This document shows positions 43,998 through 55,904 of a DNA stretch of 64,000 nt, in pieces. Within the stretch, counting starts at the first letter, position 1. Every line of letters begins with the position of its first letter. The notes beneath the pieces are model-generated. The model ran no database searches and was not told where the DNA came from. It saw only the letters and a list, made by a program, of their open reading frames with translations. Source of the stretch: Salirhabdus euzebyi. Lineage in GTDB: Bacteria > Bacillota > Bacilli > Bacillales > Alkalibacillaceae. A program made the position numbers and the translations under genes. The stretch is taken from NCBI RefSeq assembly GCF_014207435.1, contig NZ_JACHGH010000016.1, positions 1-64,000 on the forward strand, in the 5' to 3' direction.

Positions 43998-46900
43998 TTA
44001 CTGAGTTGTAATTTCTTCTGTAACTACATCAGAAACAATTTCTTGTTCTTCATTTTTCTTCATATCAATTTTTCGGTATCTATTCATTCCTGTACCAGCA
44101 GGAACTAGTTTACCAATAATGACATTTTCTTTCAATCCTAACAATTCATCACGCTTACCTTTAATTGCTGCATCTGTAAGAACTCTAGTTGTTTCTTGGA
44201 AAGATGCCGCAGATAAGAATGAATCTGTTTCAAGAGAAGCCTTCGTAATACCAAGAAGAACTGGTCTCCCAATTGCTGGTTGTTCCTCGTTAATTAATAC
44301 TTCTCTATTAGCTTCTTTAAATTGATGAATTTCAATAAGGGATCCAGGTAACACTTCTGTATCTCCAGATTCAATAACTCGAATCTTGCGAAGCATTTGT
44401 CTTACCATTACCTCAATATGCTTATCGCTAATTTCTACACCTTGCATACGATAAACTTTTTGTACTTCTTTTAATAAATATTGTTGAACCCCTCTAGTAC
44501 CTTTAACTTTCAATAGTTCTTTAGGGTCGATGGAACCTTCAGTCAATTCTTGACCAGCTTCCACCTTGTCACCGACTCCAACTTTTAGGCGTCCATTATA
44601 TGGTGCTGTATACGTACGTGATTCTACTTCACCCTGTACAACAATCTCAACTTTGTCTTTGACTTCATTGATTTCGCTAACAGTTCCTAGCACTTCACTA
44701 ATAACAGCTTGCCCTTTCGGATTACGCGCTTCGAATACTTCTTGGATACGAGGAAGACCTTGTGTAATATCATCACCGGCAACCCCACCTGTATGGAATG
44801 TACGCATTGTTAACTGTGTACCAGGTTCACCGATTGATTGAGCGGCAATAATACCAACCGCTTCACCAACCTCAACCTGTTGTCCTGTAGCAAGGTTTCG
44901 TCCGTAACATTTTTTACATACGCCATGCTTCGTATCACAAGTAAATACTGTGCGGATATAGACATCTTCAATACCTACATTAATAATTTCTTTCGCAATA
45001 TCTTCTGTAATCAATTCATTCCGACTAACAATTACTTCACCTGTTTCAGGGTGTTTAATTGTTTTAAATGCTGTACGGCCAATTAAACGGTCAATCAATG
45101 GAACGATAATTTCATCTCCATCTCTTAACGTGCTAACGGTTAAACCACTATCCGTACCACAATCGTCTTCACGAACAATTACGTCTTGAGCAACATCAAC
45201 TAGACGACGAGTTAAGTAACCTGAGTCAGCTGTCTTTAAGGCTGTATCCGCAAGACCTTTACGCGCACCGTGAGTAGAGATAAAGTATTCTAATACAGTT
45301 AATCCTTCACGGAAGCTCGATTTGATTGGAAGTTCAATAATTCGTCCAGACGGGTTTGCCATTAGACCACGCATACCTGCTAACTGTGTAAAGTTAGATG
45401 CGTTACCACGAGCACCAGAATCACTCATCATAAAGATTGGATTTGATGTATCTAGTGATTGCATTAATTTGTTTTGAATTTCATCTTTTGCTTCTGTCCA
45501 AATTGCAATCACTCGATCATAGCGTTCTTCGCCAGTAATTAAACCACGACGGAACTGCTTCATCACTTTATCAATCTTCTCTTGTGATCTATCAAGAATT
45601 TCTTGTTTTTCAGGTAATACAACGATGTCAGAAACACCTACTGTAATACCAGCTTTTGTAGAGTATTCAAAACCTAGGTCCTTCATGCGGTCAAGCATTT
45701 TAGAAGTTTCTGTAATCTTATAATGCTTAAACACTTCCGCAATAATATCTCCTAGGATACCTTTCTTAAACGGCGGAATGAGTTCACGACTAGCAATTTC
45801 TTCTTTAATATTTGTCCCTTTAGGTACAAAGTATTTTTCAGGTGTCTTTACTTCCAAGTTACTTGCTGTAGGTTCGTTAATATACGGGAATTCATTTGGT
45901 AGCATTTCATTAAAGATTAACTTCCCTACTGTCGTTAAAATCAACATCGTTTTTTGTTCTTCTGTAAAAGTTTGATTATTTAAAGATCCCGCATGTACTG
46001 CTACACGAGTGTGTAAATGTACGTAGCCGTTACGATAAGCAATAACTGCCTCGTTAAGATCCTTAAATACCATTCCTTCACCAACTGCATTTTTACGTTC
46101 TAACGTTAAGTAGTAGTTTCCTAACACCATATCCTGTGACGGTGTTACTACCGGCTTACCATCCTTAGGATTAAGAATGTTTTGTGCAGCAAGCATTAGA
46201 ATACGAGCTTCCGCTTGCGCCTCCGCTGATAAAGGAACGTGAACAGCCATTTGGTCTCCATCAAAGTCAGCGTTGTATGCTGTACATACTAATGGATGCA
46301 AACGAATTGCACGACCTTCTACCAATGTAGGTTCAAACGCTTGAATACCTAAACGGTGAAGCGTTGGTGCACGGTTTAATAATACCGGATGCTCTCGGAT
46401 AACTTCCTCAAGCACATCCCAAATTTCCGGATGTAATCTTTCAATTTTGCGTTTTGCAGACTTAATATTATGAGCCAAGCCACGATCAACCAGTTCTTTC
46501 ATGACAAAAGGTTTAAATAACTCAATCGCCATTTCTTTAGGAAGACCACATTGGTACATTTTCAAATTAGGCCCTACAACAATTACAGAACGACCTGAAT
46601 AGTCAACACGTTTTCCAAGTAAGTTTTGACGGAAACGCCCTTGCTTACCTTTCAACATATGTGAAAGTGATTTCAACGGACGGTTACCTGGTCCGGTTAC
46701 AGGTCGACCTCTTCGTCCATTATCAATTAACGCATCTACAGCTTCTTGTAACATACGCTTCTCATTTTGCACAATAATACTTGGTGCACCTAAATCTAAC
46801 AAACGCTTTAAGCGGTTGTTACGATTTATTACACGACGATATAAATCATTCAAGTCAGAAGTAGCAAAACGCCCACCATCCAATTGAACCATTGGTCGTA

Positions 46901-47612
46901 GTTCAGGAGGGATAACTGGTAACACGTCTAAAATCATCCAAGAAGGATTATTGCCAGAATGACGGAATGATTCTAGTACTTCTAAACGCTTGATAGCGCG
47001 TGTTCTCCGTTGTCCTTGGGCTGTTTTAAGTTCTTCTCTTAGTGCTTCAACCTCTTTAACAAGATCGATATCTTGTAATAGTTTGCGGATTGCTTCTGCA
47101 CCCATCTGAGCTTGGAACGTTTGACCATATTTCTCACGGTATTGGCGATATTCTTTTTCAGAGAGTAATTGTTTCTTCTCTAAAGGCGTATCACCTACAT
47201 CAGTAACGATATATGCCGCAAAGTAGATAACTTCTTCTAAAGCTCGAGGCGACATATCCAAAACCAAGCCCATTCGACTTGGGATACCTTTAAAATACCA
47301 AATGTGAGAAACTGGAGCCGCCAGTTCAATGTGACCCATACGATCTCGTCGCACTTTTGATTTTGTTACTTCTACACCACAACGATCACAAACAATACCT
47401 TTGTAGCGTACGCGTTTGTACTTGCCACAATGGCATTCCCAGTCTTTTTGTGGGCCAAAAATTCTTTCACAAAACAAACCGTCTTTTTCTGGTTTTAGTG
47501 TACGATAGTTAATCGTTTCAGGTTTCTTTACCTCACCATGTGACCAAGATCGAATCTTGTCGGGTGAAGCCAAACCAATTTTCATAAATTCAAAGTTATT
47601 TACGTCCAACAA
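43998..47612 (-). CDS. rpoC: RNA polymerase beta' subunit
   Basis: A 1204-residue subunit. N-terminal zinc site CHCGKY ... CDRC, the catalytic Mg motif NADFDGDQM, the bridge/trigger region [17 protein letters not shown], and a second zinc site [14 protein letters not shown] start at 47612 after GGGAGG gives [10 protein letters not shown] as in Bacillus. 144 bp after rpoB. No obvious terminator follows; only a weak AGGTAA/TTACCT repeat. Confidence 0.99.
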   Translation of the reverse strand: MLDVNNFEFMKIGLASPDKIRSWSHGEVKKPETINYRTLKPEKDGLFCERIFGPQKDWECHCGKYKRVRYKGIVCDRCGVEVTKSKVRRDRMGHIELAAPVSHIWYFKGIPSRMGLVLDMSPRALEEVIYFAAYIVTDVGDTPLEKKQLLSEKEYRQYREKYGQTFQAQMGAEAIRKLLQDIDLVKEVEALREELKTAQGQRRTRAIKRLEVLESFRHSGNNPSWMILDVLPVIPPELRPMVQLDGGRFATSDLNDLYRRVINRNNRLKRLLDLGAPSIIVQNEKRMLQEAVDALIDNGRRGRPVTGPGNRPLKSLSHMLKGKQGRFRQNLLGKRVDYSGRSVIVVGPNLKMYQCGLPKEMAIELFKPFVMKELVDRGLAHNIKSAKRKIERLHPEIWDVLEEVIREHPVLLNRAPTLHRLGIQAFEPTLVEGRAIRLHPLVCTAYNADFDGDQMAVHVPLSAEAQAEARILMLAAQNILNPKDGKPVVTPSQDMVLGNYYLTLERKNAVGEGMVFKDLNEAVIAYRNGYVHLHTRVAVHAGSLNNQTFTEEQKTMLILTTVGKLIFNEMLPNEFPYINEPTASNLEVKTPEKYFVPKGTNIKEEIASRELIPPFKKGILGDIIAEVFKHYKITETSKMLDRMKDLGFEYSTKAGITVGVSDIVVLPEKQEILDRSQEKIDKVMKQFRRGLITGEERYDRVIAIWTEAKDEIQNKLMQSLDTSNPIFMMSDSGARGNASNFTQLAGMRGLMANPSGRIIELPIKSSFREGLTVLEYFISTHGARKGLADTALKTADSGYLTRRLVDVAQDVIVREDDCGTDSGLTVSTLRDGDEIIVPLIDRLIGRTAFKTIKHPETGEVIVSRNELITEDIAKEIINVGIEDVYIRTVFTCDTKHGVCKKCYGRNLATGQQVEVGEAVGIIAAQSIGEPGTQLTMRTFHTGGVAGDDITQGLPRIQEVFEARNPKGQAVISEVLGTVSEINEVKDKVEIVVQGEVESRTYTAPYNGRLKVGVGDKVEAGQELTEGSIDPKELLKVKGTRGVQQYLLKEVQKVYRMQGVEISDKHIEVMVRQMLRKIRVIESGDTEVLPGSLIEIHQFKEANREVLINEEQPAIGRPVLLGITKASLETDSFLSAASFQETTRVLTDAAIKGKRDELLGLKENVIIGKLVPAGTGMNRYRKIDMKKNEEQEIVSDVVTEEITTQ

Positions 47613-47756
47613 GGGGCCTACCTCCCTTATAGTATCCAGGTTTACCCTAAATTTGTTCTACTATCGGATTTTCATGTGTTGAGTCGAATGATAGTACAAG
47701 AAAGACTTAGGCTTTCGTCATAAACTTGACGCTAAGCCTAGTTTTCTTTATTAGAA

Positions 47757-50700
47757 TTAGTTAGCATCTTCTCGTTGTTCCATATTTACATTCAACTGCT
47801 CAGCTGAATGGTCATCATCTTCACTGTCTCGCATTTCAATTTCTGTTTCATCAGCAGCAAGAATTTTTACATCCATGCCAAGACTTTGAAGTTCTTTAAT
47901 TAATACCTTGAATGACTCCGGAACACCTGGTTCTGGAACATTATCACCTTTAACGATAGCTTCATATGTTTTCACACGACCAACAACGTCATCTGATTTT
48001 ACGGTTAAAATCTCTTGAAGAGTGTATGCTGCACCATAAGCTTCAAGCGCCCATACCTCCATCTCTCCAAAACGCTGTCCTCCAAATTGCGCTTTACCAC
48101 CAAGTGGCTGTTGCGTAACAAGTGAGTAAGGTCCAGTTGAACGAGCGTGAAGTTTATCATCAACCATGTGTGCAAGTTTAATCATATACATAACACCAAC
48201 AGACACACGATTATCAAATGGCTCACCAGATCTTCCATCATAAAGAACTGTTTTTGCATCTCTTGGGAGTCCTGCCTCTTCAAGCGTTTCCCAAACATCT
48301 TCTTCCCTCGCACCATCAAATACAGGAGAAGCTACATAAATACCTAGCTTTCTTGCCGCCATACCGAGGTGAAGTTCTAACACCTGACCAATGTTCATAC
48401 GGGAAGGTACCCCTAATGGATTAAGCATAATATCTACAGGAGTGCCATCTGGTAAATACGGCATATCCTCTTGAGGTAAAATTCGGGAAATAACACCTTT
48501 GTTTCCGTGTCGACCCGCCATTTTATCCCCTTCAGAAATTTTACGCTTCTGAACAACATATACACGCACTAGATGGTTTACACCCGGAGGTAATTCATCG
48601 CCATCTTCGCGATTAAATATTTTAACATCTAAAACGATACCGCCCCCACCATGAGGAACTCTTAAGGATGTGTCTCGCACCTCGCGAGCCTTTTCCCCAA
48701 ATATCGCATGTAATAATCTTTCTTCAGCAGTAAGTTCTGTTACACCTTTAGGCGTAACCTTACCTACTAATAAATCACCATCTGATACTTCAGCACCAAC
48801 ACGGATAATTCCACGTTCGTCAAGGTTCTTAAGAGCATCTTCCCCAACGTTCGGTATATCACGTGTAATTTCTTCAGGGCCTAGTTTCGTATCACGAGCT
48901 TCTGATTCATATTCTTCAATATGAACAGATGTATACACATCGTCTTTTACAAGACGTTCACTCATGATGATGGCATCCTCATAGTTATAACCATCCCATG
49001 TCATAAAGGCTACAAGAACGTTTTGACCTAAGGCAAGCTCACCTTGTTCCATGGAAGGACCATCAGCAAGGATATCACCCTTCTTCACTCGTTCTCCTTT
49101 TTCAACAATCGGTTTTTGGTTGTAACATGTTCCTTGGTTAGAACGGATGAACTTTTGTAATTTGTAACGATCAACGTCACCTTTTACTTCATTACCATCT
49201 ACCATAGAAATACGACGTACATGAACTTCTTTTGCCTCTACTCTTTCCACTATCCCGTCATGGAGACTGATAACAGCAGCACCAGAGTCTTTACCGGATA
49301 CATATTCCATACCAGTTCCGACAATTGGTGATCTTGGCTGTAACAAAGGTACCGCCTGACGTTGCATGTTCGCACCCATCAATGCGCGGTTCGAGTCATC
49401 GTTTTCCAAGAAAGGAATACATGCCGTTGCAGCAGAAACAACTTGTTTAGGAGAAACATCCATGTAGTCAAGTTTTTCACGTGGTACAACTGTGTTCTCT
49501 CCACGGAAACGAGCTATAACTTCATCATCTAAAAATGATCCGTCATCGCCTAGTTTCGCATTAGCCTGTGCAACTACATAGTTATCTTCTTCGTCAGCAG
49601 TTAAATAATCAATTTGGTCTGTGACTTTACCAGTATCCGGATCAACCCGACGATATGGCGTTTCAATAAAACCGAACTTATTAACTTTTGAATAAGAAGA
49701 TAAGGAGTTAATCAAACCAATGTTTGGACCCTCTGGTGTCTCAATTGGACACATACGACCATAATGGGAATAGTGAACGTCACGAACTTCAAAGCCTGCA
49801 CGCTCACGCGTTAAACCACCAGGCCCTAGAGCTGATAGACGACGTTTATGCGTTAATTCAGCCAACGGGTTTGTTTGATCCATAAATTGAGACAATTGAG
49901 AGCTTCCGAAAAACTCTTTCATAGAAGCTATAACTGGACGAATATTGATTAATTGTTGTGGTGTGATGGAATTCGTATCTTGGATGGACATGCGCTCGCG
50001 TACCACACGTTCCATACGAGATAACCCGATACGGAACTGGTTTTGTAACAATTCACCAACAGAACGTAGTCGGCGATTACCTAAATGATCAATATCATCG
50101 GTATCTCCAACTTGATGCAACAAGTTAAAGAAATAGCTTATAGATGCAATGATGTCAGCAGGAGTAATATGCTTAATTGCATTTTCAACACCCGCGTTAC
50201 CGATTACATTTAAAGTTCTTTCTCCCTCTTTATCTGAAGGATCCATAATTTTGATAGACTGTACACGAACAGGGTCTTCTAATACACCTTCATGCGGCTC
50301 TAGAATTTGATCCCCGAAGTTTTCATCTGAACCTTCTAAATAAGGTAGTAGTTTGTTTAGTAGACGGCGATCAATCTTGTCGCCCTTTCTACCAAGAACT
50401 TCTCCTGTTTCTTCATCTACAACCGTTTCGGCCAATGTCTGATTGAACAAACGATTTTTAATATGAAGTTTTTTGTTCATCTTGTATCGTCCAACGTGCG
50501 CTAAATCATATCGCTTCGGGTCAAAGAAACGTGAAACAAGTAGACTTTTTGCGTTATCCACTGTTGGCGGTTCTCCCGGACGAAGGCGTTCATATATTTC
50601 TAGTAAGGCTTTCTCACTATTTTCTGTGTTGTCTTTATCTAATGTGTTTTTCAAATATTCATTTTCACCGATTAAATCAATGATTTCTTCATCTGTACCA

Positions 50701-51302
50701 AAACCTAAAGCACGAAGTAATACAGTAATAGGAAGCTTTCTTGTACGATCAATTCGCACATGAACAACATCTTTAGCATCTGTTTCAAATTCTAACCATG
50801 CTCCACGATTAGGGATAACAGTTGCTGTATAGCCTCTTTTACCGTTTTTATCGATTTTATCACTGAAGTAAACACTTGGTGAACGTACTAGCTGTGATAC
50901 AATTACACGTTCTGCTCCATTAATAACAAACGTGCCAGTATCTGTCATGAGTGGAAAATCTCCCATAAACACTTCTTGCTCTTTTACTTCCCCTGTTTCT
51001 TTGTTAAGTAAACGAACCTTCACGCGTAGAGGAGCAGAATACGTGACATCTCGCTCTTTTGTTTCATCTACTGGGTATTTAGGTTCTCCAAGACTGTAGT
51101 CGACAAACTCTAAAGATAAGTTGCCTGTAAAGTCCTCAATTGGGGAAATGTCATGAAACATTTCTTTCAAACCTTCTTCAAGAAACCACTCATAAGATGC
51201 AGTTTGGATTTCGATAAGGTTTGGTAATTCCAATACTTCACTGATGCGCGCGTAACTTCTACGTTTGCGAAGTCGACCGTATTGAACTAGTTGACCTGTC
51301 AA
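47757..51302 (-). CDS. rpoB: RNA polymerase beta subunit
   Basis: About 1181 residues. The rifampicin region [18 protein letters not shown] and [12 protein letters not shown] is wild type. Other conserved blocks are [14 protein letters not shown] and [16 protein letters not shown] choose TTG at 51302 (LTGQLVQYG), 8 bases after GAGGGG, over the GTG at 51311, which overlaps that RBS. It is preceded by an unusually long 600-bp non-coding stretch with several inverted repeats. Confidence 0.98.
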   Translation of the reverse strand: MTGQLVQYGRLRKRRSYARISEVLELPNLIEIQTASYEWFLEEGLKEMFHDISPIEDFTGNLSLEFVDYSLGEPKYPVDETKERDVTYSAPLRVKVRLLNKETGEVKEQEVFMGDFPLMTDTGTFVINGAERVIVSQLVRSPSVYFSDKIDKNGKRGYTATVIPNRGAWLEFETDAKDVVHVRIDRTRKLPITVLLRALGFGTDEEIIDLIGENEYLKNTLDKDNTENSEKALLEIYERLRPGEPPTVDNAKSLLVSRFFDPKRYDLAHVGRYKMNKKLHIKNRLFNQTLAETVVDEETGEVLGRKGDKIDRRLLNKLLPYLEGSDENFGDQILEPHEGVLEDPVRVQSIKIMDPSDKEGERTLNVIGNAGVENAIKHITPADIIASISYFFNLLHQVGDTDDIDHLGNRRLRSVGELLQNQFRIGLSRMERVVRERMSIQDTNSITPQQLINIRPVIASMKEFFGSSQLSQFMDQTNPLAELTHKRRLSALGPGGLTRERAGFEVRDVHYSHYGRMCPIETPEGPNIGLINSLSSYSKVNKFGFIETPYRRVDPDTGKVTDQIDYLTADEEDNYVVAQANAKLGDDGSFLDDEVIARFRGENTVVPREKLDYMDVSPKQVVSAATACIPFLENDDSNRALMGANMQRQAVPLLQPRSPIVGTGMEYVSGKDSGAAVISLHDGIVERVEAKEVHVRRISMVDGNEVKGDVDRYKLQKFIRSNQGTCYNQKPIVEKGERVKKGDILADGPSMEQGELALGQNVLVAFMTWDGYNYEDAIIMSERLVKDDVYTSVHIEEYESEARDTKLGPEEITRDIPNVGEDALKNLDERGIIRVGAEVSDGDLLVGKVTPKGVTELTAEERLLHAIFGEKAREVRDTSLRVPHGGGGIVLDVKIFNREDGDELPPGVNHLVRVYVVQKRKISEGDKMAGRHGNKGVISRILPQEDMPYLPDGTPVDIMLNPLGVPSRMNIGQVLELHLGMAARKLGIYVASPVFDGAREEDVWETLEEAGLPRDAKTVLYDGRSGEPFDNRVSVGVMYMIKLAHMVDDKLHARSTGPYSLVTQQPLGGKAQFGGQRFGEMEVWALEAYGAAYTLQEILTVKSDDVVGRVKTYEAIVKGDNVPEPGVPESFKVLIKELQSLGMDVKILAADETEIEMRDSEDDDHSAEQLNVNMEQREDAN

Positions 51303-51382
51303 CTGATTCACCCCTCAAACAAGCTAATTTATTTGGAAAAACATGAGCTGTTCGCCATTGCTAGCGAAAGCTGCGTTCTTCA

Positions 51383-51652
51383 AATACTTTAATCGATTAA
51401 CAAAGTTAATTTTCATAAAGTATTAGAAAGATGGAGTAATGCCAAAAGACAAACCCACACCTTATTTCCTCATACTTTCAAGCCTTTTATGTAACTAAAA
51501 AGTATAAAAAACAAACGGTCCGGCAAAAGGCATGCCGAACGTGCTTACTGTAGAATTTTTATACTACAGAAGCATTTTATTAAACATTCGTAAAAAAAAT
51601 CTACGAATGAGTGTTCCTTTCATCACTTCTTTGATATATTAAACAAAGAAGT
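51383..51652 (-). other. rpoB upstream region with four successive inverted repeats
   Basis: In the rpoB leader direction: ACTTCTTTG/CAAAGAAGT (51625-51652), CTGTAG/CTACAG (51548-51569), CGGCA/TGCCG (51522-51538) followed on the minus strand by a T-rich tract TTTGTTTTTTAT (terminator-like), and a nested AATACTTT/AAAGTATT with inner ATTAAC/GTTAAT (51383-51424). They could form an attenuator separating rplJL from rpoBC expression. No convincing protein gene lies in 51303-51916. Confidence 0.5.
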
Positions 51653-51916
51653 TCATTTGCCAGATCCCAGTATGCACGTATGTAAAAGTTGATACTAGAC
51701 CATCCCAACAATTTGCATTATACTGAAATTGGCCATTCATTTTGTTTCTTTTTATACGTAAAAAAAGAAAAGCCATACAGAACAACCTTATTATTTCTTT
51801 GATTTTACCAGTATTACCGGTAAAGAAAGTGAAATATACGCTAAATTGGTTAAAAATTTCACTTGACAAAGAAAAATTTCTATTGGCATTTTTTAATATT
51901 AGCATACGATAATAGG

Positions 51917-52522
51917 TCAGTCAAACTTTTCCGCCCTTAAAATAAAGTATCCTTTATCCTTTTTTACAACATCTACTTGCTCAAAAATTTCCTCTAATTT
52001 TTTCATCGCCGAGGGAGCACCTTGCTTCTTTTGAATGACTACCCACAACGTTCCTTTTTCAGCCAAATAATCATAACTTTCTACTAGAATGCTATGCACC
52101 ACTTGCTTCCCTGCACGTATTGGAGGATTTGTTAAGATTGCAGCATATTTTGTATCCTTCACATTCTCAAAAAGATTACTTTCAAAAACAGAAACATTTG
52201 CAACCTCATTATTAGTCGCATTCAATCGCGCTAACTCAATAGCCCGCTGATTAACATCTACCATATGAACATGACGAGTAGGAAATGATTTGGCAAGACT
52301 TAACCCTATAGGACCATATCCACAACCAACATCTAATATATTTCCCTCTACCTTCGGCTCTTCAAAAGATTCGACAAGCAATCTAGATCCGAAGTCGACT
52401 TCATTTTTCGAAAAAACACCGTAATCGGAGGTAAATGTAAAATTATTGCCCCTTAAAACAAAATCCCACTTCGTTCTTTCACTTTTTGAAGACGGTTTTT
52501 TCGAGTAATAATGTTCTGGCAT
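51917..52522 (-). CDS. class I SAM-dependent methyltransferase (RsmC-like, YbxB)
   Basis: A 201-residue methyltransferase. Motif I VGCGYGPIGLSLAKS (SAM binding), acidic MVDVNQRAIELA, and motif IV TNPPIRAG are seen; NPP with a small residue is typical of N2-guanine rRNA methyltransferases such as RsmC, which methylates 16S rRNA G1207 in E. coli. Only one domain is present, unlike two-domain E. coli RsmC. ATG 52522 has GGGGTAG upstream. The position between rplL and rpoB is that of ybxB. Exact target unproven. Confidence 0.88.
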   Translation of the reverse strand: MPEHYYSKKPSSKSERTKWDFVLRGNNFTFTSDYGVFSKNEVDFGSRLLVESFEEPKVEGNILDVGCGYGPIGLSLAKSFPTRHVHMVDVNQRAIELARLNATNNEVANVSVFESNLFENVKDTKYAAILTNPPIRAGKQVVHSILVESYDYLAEKGTLWVVIQKKQGAPSAMKKLEEIFEQVDVVKKDKGYFILRAEKFD

Positions 52523-52631
52523 CTTATCTACCCCGCTAACCAATAATTTTAGCGTACACTATTCTGACATCTTCCATCAAAACAGCAAAAGCCCGCCTAT
52601 ACAGCGAGCTTTGCTATCTTTATATCTAGAA

Positions 52632-52994
52632 TTACTTAACTTCTACAGAAGCACCCGCTTCTTCAAGTTTAGCTTTAATTTCTTCTGCTTCTTCTTTAGC
52701 GATTCCTTCTTTAACAGCTTTAGGAGCGTTATCTACAAGATCCTTAGCATCTTTCAAACCAAGACCTGTGATTTCACGAACTGCTTTAACAACTTTAATT
52801 TTTGAAGCTCCTGCACTTTCAAGAACAACATCAAATTCAGTTTGCTCTTCAGCAGCTTCTCCACCAGCAGCACCAGCAACAGCAACTGGAGCAGCAGCAG
52901 TTACACCAAATTCCTCTTCGATAGCTTTTACAAGATCGTTTAATTCAAGAACTGTCATTTCTTTAATCGCATCAATAATTTGTTCTTTTGTCAT
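52632..52994 (-). CDS. rplL: 50S ribosomal protein L7/L12 (bL12)
   Basis: A 120-residue stalk protein: N-terminal dimerisation helices, an Ala/Gly/Glu hinge (about residues 34-52), and C-terminal domain [20 protein letters not shown] that binds translation GTPases. Follows rplJ by 52 bp. Confidence 0.98.
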   Translation of the reverse strand: MTKEQIIDAIKEMTVLELNDLVKAIEEEFGVTAAAPVAVAGAAGGEAAEEQTEFDVVLESAGASKIKVVKAVREITGLGLKDAKDLVDNAPKAVKEGIAKEEAEEIKAKLEEAGASVEVK

Positions 52995-53046
52995 TTTTTG
53001 TTCCTCCTTAGAATTTTTGTTTTTTTATATCACGTATGTCAGGCAA

Positions 53047-53547
53047 TTAAGCGCCCGCTTCTTCTTTTTGGTCCGCAATAGCCTTTGTTGCATAAGCGAA
53101 ATTGCGTACAGGTGCTTGTAGCACGCTGAGTAGCATAGATAGTAGACCTTCGTATGATGGAAGATCTGCAAGTTCCTTAATTTGATCAAGAGTTGCAATA
53201 TTACCTTCAATAATTCCACCCTTGATTTCCAGATCTTTATGGTCTTTCGCAAAAGTATTTAACACTTTCGCTGGAGCAACTACATCTTCTGTACTAAAAG
53301 CAATAGCTGTAGGACCAACTAAAACTTCTTCCAGACCTTCAAATCCTACTTCTGCAGATGCACGACGTGTCATTGTATTTTTATATACTTTGAATTCAAC
53401 ATCAGCTTCACGTAGTTTTTGACGTAGTTCTGTTACTTCCGCAACATCTAGCCCACGATAGTCAACAAAAATTGTCGATTTGCTTTCTTTAAACTTGTCA
53501 GCAATTTCTGTAACGATTTGTTTTTTCTGTTCAACTATTTTGCTCAT
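53047..53547 (-). CDS. rplJ: 50S ribosomal protein L10 (uL10)
   Basis: A 166-residue stalk base protein, [20 protein letters not shown], with [19 protein letters not shown]; the C-terminal helix binds L12 dimers. ATG 53547 is preceded by AGGAGG. The open frame extends 39 codons upstream into the L10 leader but has no RBS. The L10(L12) complex is expected to bind the leader and repress its own operon. Confidence 0.98.
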   Translation of the reverse strand: MSKIVEQKKQIVTEIADKFKESKSTIFVDYRGLDVAEVTELRQKLREADVEFKVYKNTMTRRASAEVGFEGLEEVLVGPTAIAFSTEDVVAPAKVLNTFAKDHKDLEIKGGIIEGNIATLDQIKELADLPSYEGLLSMLLSVLQAPVRNFAYATKAIADQKEEAGA

Positions 53548-53601
53548 CCTTCCACCTCCTGTAACTATTTCATACCGTTTTATGCGCATTGTGTCATAAG
53601 A

Positions 53602-53641
53602 GACAAATAAAAATGCCTCCATGTAGACCATGGAGGCATTG
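53602..53641 (-). terminator. attenuator terminator of the rplJ leader
   Basis: A perfect 12-bp stem AATGCCTCCATG/CATGGAGGCATT (53612-53623 with 53629-53640), 5-nt loop, followed on the minus strand by TTTTTATTT. Lies 55 bp before the rplJ RBS. Confidence 0.88.
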
Positions 53642-53745
53642 TATTTATATCCACAAACATACACTATTCATGTACGTAATATATAGATTCAATACACCTC
53701 GGCAGGAAATTAAGCGATCACTCGCACCTACTGTCTACGGTAATT
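53641..53745 (-). ncRNA. L10 ribosomal protein leader (binding domain)
   Basis: The RNA contains ACCGUAGACAGUAGGUGCGAG (53721-53741) and CUGCCGAGGUG (53696-53705), the paired conserved segments of Firmicute L10 leaders (Rfam L10_leader). Together with the terminator downstream it should let L10(L12) attenuate rplJ-rplL. Confidence 0.85.
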
Positions 53746-53771
53746 TTATATTTAATTAAGCAACGTAAAAT

Positions 53772-53800
53772 ATTATATTGGACTTTATATTAAAAGTCAA
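53772..53800 (-). promoter_or_regulatory. rplJ-rplL promoter (sigma-A)
   Basis: Minus-strand TTGACT (53795-53800), 17-bp spacer, TATAAT (53772-53777). Starts 4 bp after the rplA stop codon. Confidence 0.85.
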
Positions 53801-53803
53801 ATA

Positions 53804-54502
53804 CTATTTACGAACTAATCCAGATACATCTACACGGATACCAGGACCCATAGTAGAAGCAATTGTAACATTACGCATATAAGTTCCTTTTGAAGATTGA
53901 GGCTTAACTTTTAGCAATTGCTCTACTAAAGCTACGAAGTTTTCTTGTAGCTTAGCATCTTCAAAAGATACTTTTCCAACTGGAACATGGATGTTACCGG
54001 ATTTATCAACACGGTATTCAACTTTACCAGCTTTAATTTCGTTAACTGCTTTTTCCACCTCGAAAGTAACTGTTCCTGTTTTAGGATTTGGCATTAAGCC
54101 TTTTGGTCCTAAAACACGTCCAAGCTTACCAACTTCAGCCATCATGTCTGGAGTAGCTACAACTACATCAAATTCAAACCAACCTTGGTTGATTTTGCTA
54201 ATGTAATCAGCATCTCCTACATAATCAGCGCCAGCAGCTTCTGCTTCTTTCGCTTTTTCACCTTTAGCAAACACTAAAACCTTTTGTGTTTTACCAGTAC
54301 CATTTGGTAGTACCATCGCACCACGAATTTGTTGATCAGCTTTCTTAGGGTCAACTCCTAAACGGAATGCCGCTTCTACTGATTCATCAAACTTCGCTGT
54401 TGCTGTTTTCTTAACAAGCTCAATCGCTTCTGAAATCTCGTAAGACTTTGTACGGTCAACAAGATTTAAAGCTTCTACATACTTTTTACCTTTTTTAGCC
54501 AT
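53804..54502 (-). CDS. rplA: 50S ribosomal protein L1 (uL1)
   Basis: A 232-residue protein of the ribosomal L1 stalk, [20 protein letters not shown], with [18 protein letters not shown], the RNA-binding loop. It lies 117 bp after rplK with a hairpin in between. Confidence 0.98.
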   Translation of the reverse strand: MAKKGKKYVEALNLVDRTKSYEISEAIELVKKTATAKFDESVEAAFRLGVDPKKADQQIRGAMVLPNGTGKTQKVLVFAKGEKAKEAEAAGADYVGDADYISKINQGWFEFDVVVATPDMMAEVGKLGRVLGPKGLMPNPKTGTVTFEVEKAVNEIKAGKVEYRVDKSGNIHVPVGKVSFEDAKLQENFVALVEQLLKVKPQSSKGTYMRNVTIASTMGPGIRVDVSGLVRK

Positions 54503-54550
54503 ACCTTTTCCTCCTCAAAATGTGGTTTTAACGGTTTTACCTCCCACTAT

Positions 54551-54594
54551 AAAAGGTTGCGTAAGGGTTATTATTATACCCCCGCAACCTTTTT
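54551..54594 (-). terminator. hairpin between rplK and rplA (possible partial terminator)
   Basis: An 11-bp stem AAAAGGTTGCG/CGCAACCTTTT with an inner GGG/CCC helix. The T-tract after it on the minus strand is short (TTTTATAG), so it may allow read-through to rplA. Confidence 0.55.
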
Positions 54595-54619
54595 AGCATC
54601 CTTGAAAGCCGTTGTGGGA

Positions 54620-55045
54620 TTAGTCTTCGATAACAATACCCATACTACGCGCTGTACCTTCAACCATACGCATAGCAGCTTCCACGTCAGCAGCATTTAA
54701 ATCAGGCATTTTTGTTTCAGCAATTTCGCGTACTTTATCACGCTTTACAGTTGCGACTTTATTGCGGTTCGGTTCACCTGATCCAGATTCAATACCAGCT
54801 GCTTTCTTAAGAAGAACTGCAGCAGGCGGGGTTTTCGTAATAAATGTAAATGAACGGTCTTCAAAAACCGTAATTTCTACCGGAATAATCAAACCAGCTT
54901 GTTCTGCTGTACGTGCATTAAATTCCTTACAGAAGCCCATGATATTAATACCAGCTTGACCTAATGCAGGTCCTACCGGTGGCGCTGGGTTTGCTTTACC
55001 TGCAGGGATTTGCAATTTTACTACTTTAATTACTTTTTTAGCCAC
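54620..55045 (-). CDS. rplK: 50S ribosomal protein L11 (uL11)
   Basis: A 141-residue protein of the GTPase-associated centre with [20 protein letters not shown] and [10 protein letters not shown]. The start is GTG at 55045 after AAGGAGG; the longer open frame upstream covers that RBS. The N-terminal proline-rich part is the thiostrepton site and looks wild type. Confidence 0.98.
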   Translation of the reverse strand: MAKKVIKVVKLQIPAGKANPAPPVGPALGQAGINIMGFCKEFNARTAEQAGLIIPVEITVFEDRSFTFITKTPPAAVLLKKAAGIESGSGEPNRNKVATVKRDKVREIAETKMPDLNAADVEAAMRMVEGTARSMGIVIED

Positions 55046-55151
55046 GAGACACACCTCCTTAAGTCCGTGATGTGGTAAATGGGGTTTCCCCCTCCCACTC
55101 ATTCCTATCTAATGTAAATCCATTTATACTCGAGGCATAAAGAACATAAGA

Positions 55152-55180
55152 ATTTTAGCATTTTTACAAATTGAATGCAA
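55152..55180 (-). promoter_or_regulatory. rplK-rplA promoter (sigma-A)
   Basis: Minus-strand TTGCAT (55175-55180), 17-bp spacer, TAAAAT (55152-55157), just after the nusG stop. Confidence 0.72.
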
Positions 55181-55196
55181 GTGTAATTTGTAAAAC

Positions 55197-55742
55197 TTAT
55201 ATCTTTTCTATTTGTGAGAAGTCTAATTCTATAGGTGTTTCCCGTCCAAACATATTCACATGAACTTTAAGTTTTTGCTTATCTATATCAATATGCTCAA
55301 CAGTACCAGTAAAGTTCGCAAACGGTCCTTCTGTTACTCGAACGTTTTCCTTCATTTCAATATCAATATCTGTTACAGTTTCTTCCATTCCTAGACGTTT
55401 CAAAATGGTTTCTACTTCTTCCGGTAAGAGAGGGGTTGGCTTTGAACCAGAACCAGTTGATCCAACGAAACCAGTTACTCCTGGAGTATTACGAACTACA
55501 TACCACGAATCGTCTGTCATGACCATTTCAGCTAGGACATAACCTGGAAAGAACTTTTTCTTTGACGTTTTCTTCTTACCATTTTTAATTTCTGTCTCTT
55601 CCTCTTCAGGGACAATAACACGAAATATTTTATCAGTCATCCCCATTGATTCGAGACGTTTTTCAAGATTAGCTTTTACTTTATTTTCATACCCGGAGTA
55701 AGTATGAACAACATACCAATGTTTTTCCATAGAATAGGACAA
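55197..55742 (-). CDS. nusG: transcription elongation/termination factor NusG
   Basis: A 181-residue protein: NGN domain (HWYVVHTYSGYENKVK, FFPGYVLAEM, NTPGVTGFVG) and a C-terminal KOW domain (EGPFANFTGTVE). The B. subtilis protein starts at the Met of MEKHW (55730), but here no SD is near that ATG; AAGGG lies 8 bases before an in-frame TTG at 55742, so I give that start, adding MSYS. It has a terminator upstream, suggesting separate transcription from secE. Confidence 0.95.
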   Translation of the reverse strand: MSYSMEKHWYVVHTYSGYENKVKANLEKRLESMGMTDKIFRVIVPEEEETEIKNGKKKTSKKKFFPGYVLAEMVMTDDSWYVVRNTPGVTGFVGSTGSGSKPTPLLPEEVETILKRLGMEETVTDIDIEMKENVRVTEGPFANFTGTVEHIDIDKQKLKVHVNMFGRETPIELDFSQIEKI

Positions 55743-55833
55743 ATGGCTTGCCCTTCCCTCCCTTATTTAAAAATTAAAACGATCATTCACCTAGCTCATT
55801 CTGCATATAAAGCAGCAAAAAACGAGACAATAT

Positions 55834-55861
55834 GAAAAAACCCGCATAACGGGTTTTTTTA
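55834..55861 (-). terminator. terminator after secE
   Basis: Minus-strand AAACCCG, 4-5 nt loop, CGGGTTT followed by more T. 44 bp after the secE stop and upstream of nusG. Confidence 0.8.
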
Positions 55862-55904
55862 CCAAACATACTATATTTTACATTATAACATAAATTTCAT
55901 ATGT

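Noticed and set aside
49845-49925. Possible resistance mutations in rpoB, and in rpsL at 43270-43330
   Set aside because: The rifampicin region of RpoB and the streptomycin loops of RpsL read as wild-type Bacillus sequence.
51864-51869. Plus-strand TTGACA upstream of rpoB
   Set aside because: There is no proper -10 box at 16-18 bp and no plus-strand gene to serve.
51639-51905. Minus-strand ORF of 88 codons upstream of rpoB
   Set aside because: It has no SD before its ATG, an odd composition rich in Phe and Asn, no family I recognise, and it runs through an inverted repeat. It is more likely leader DNA.
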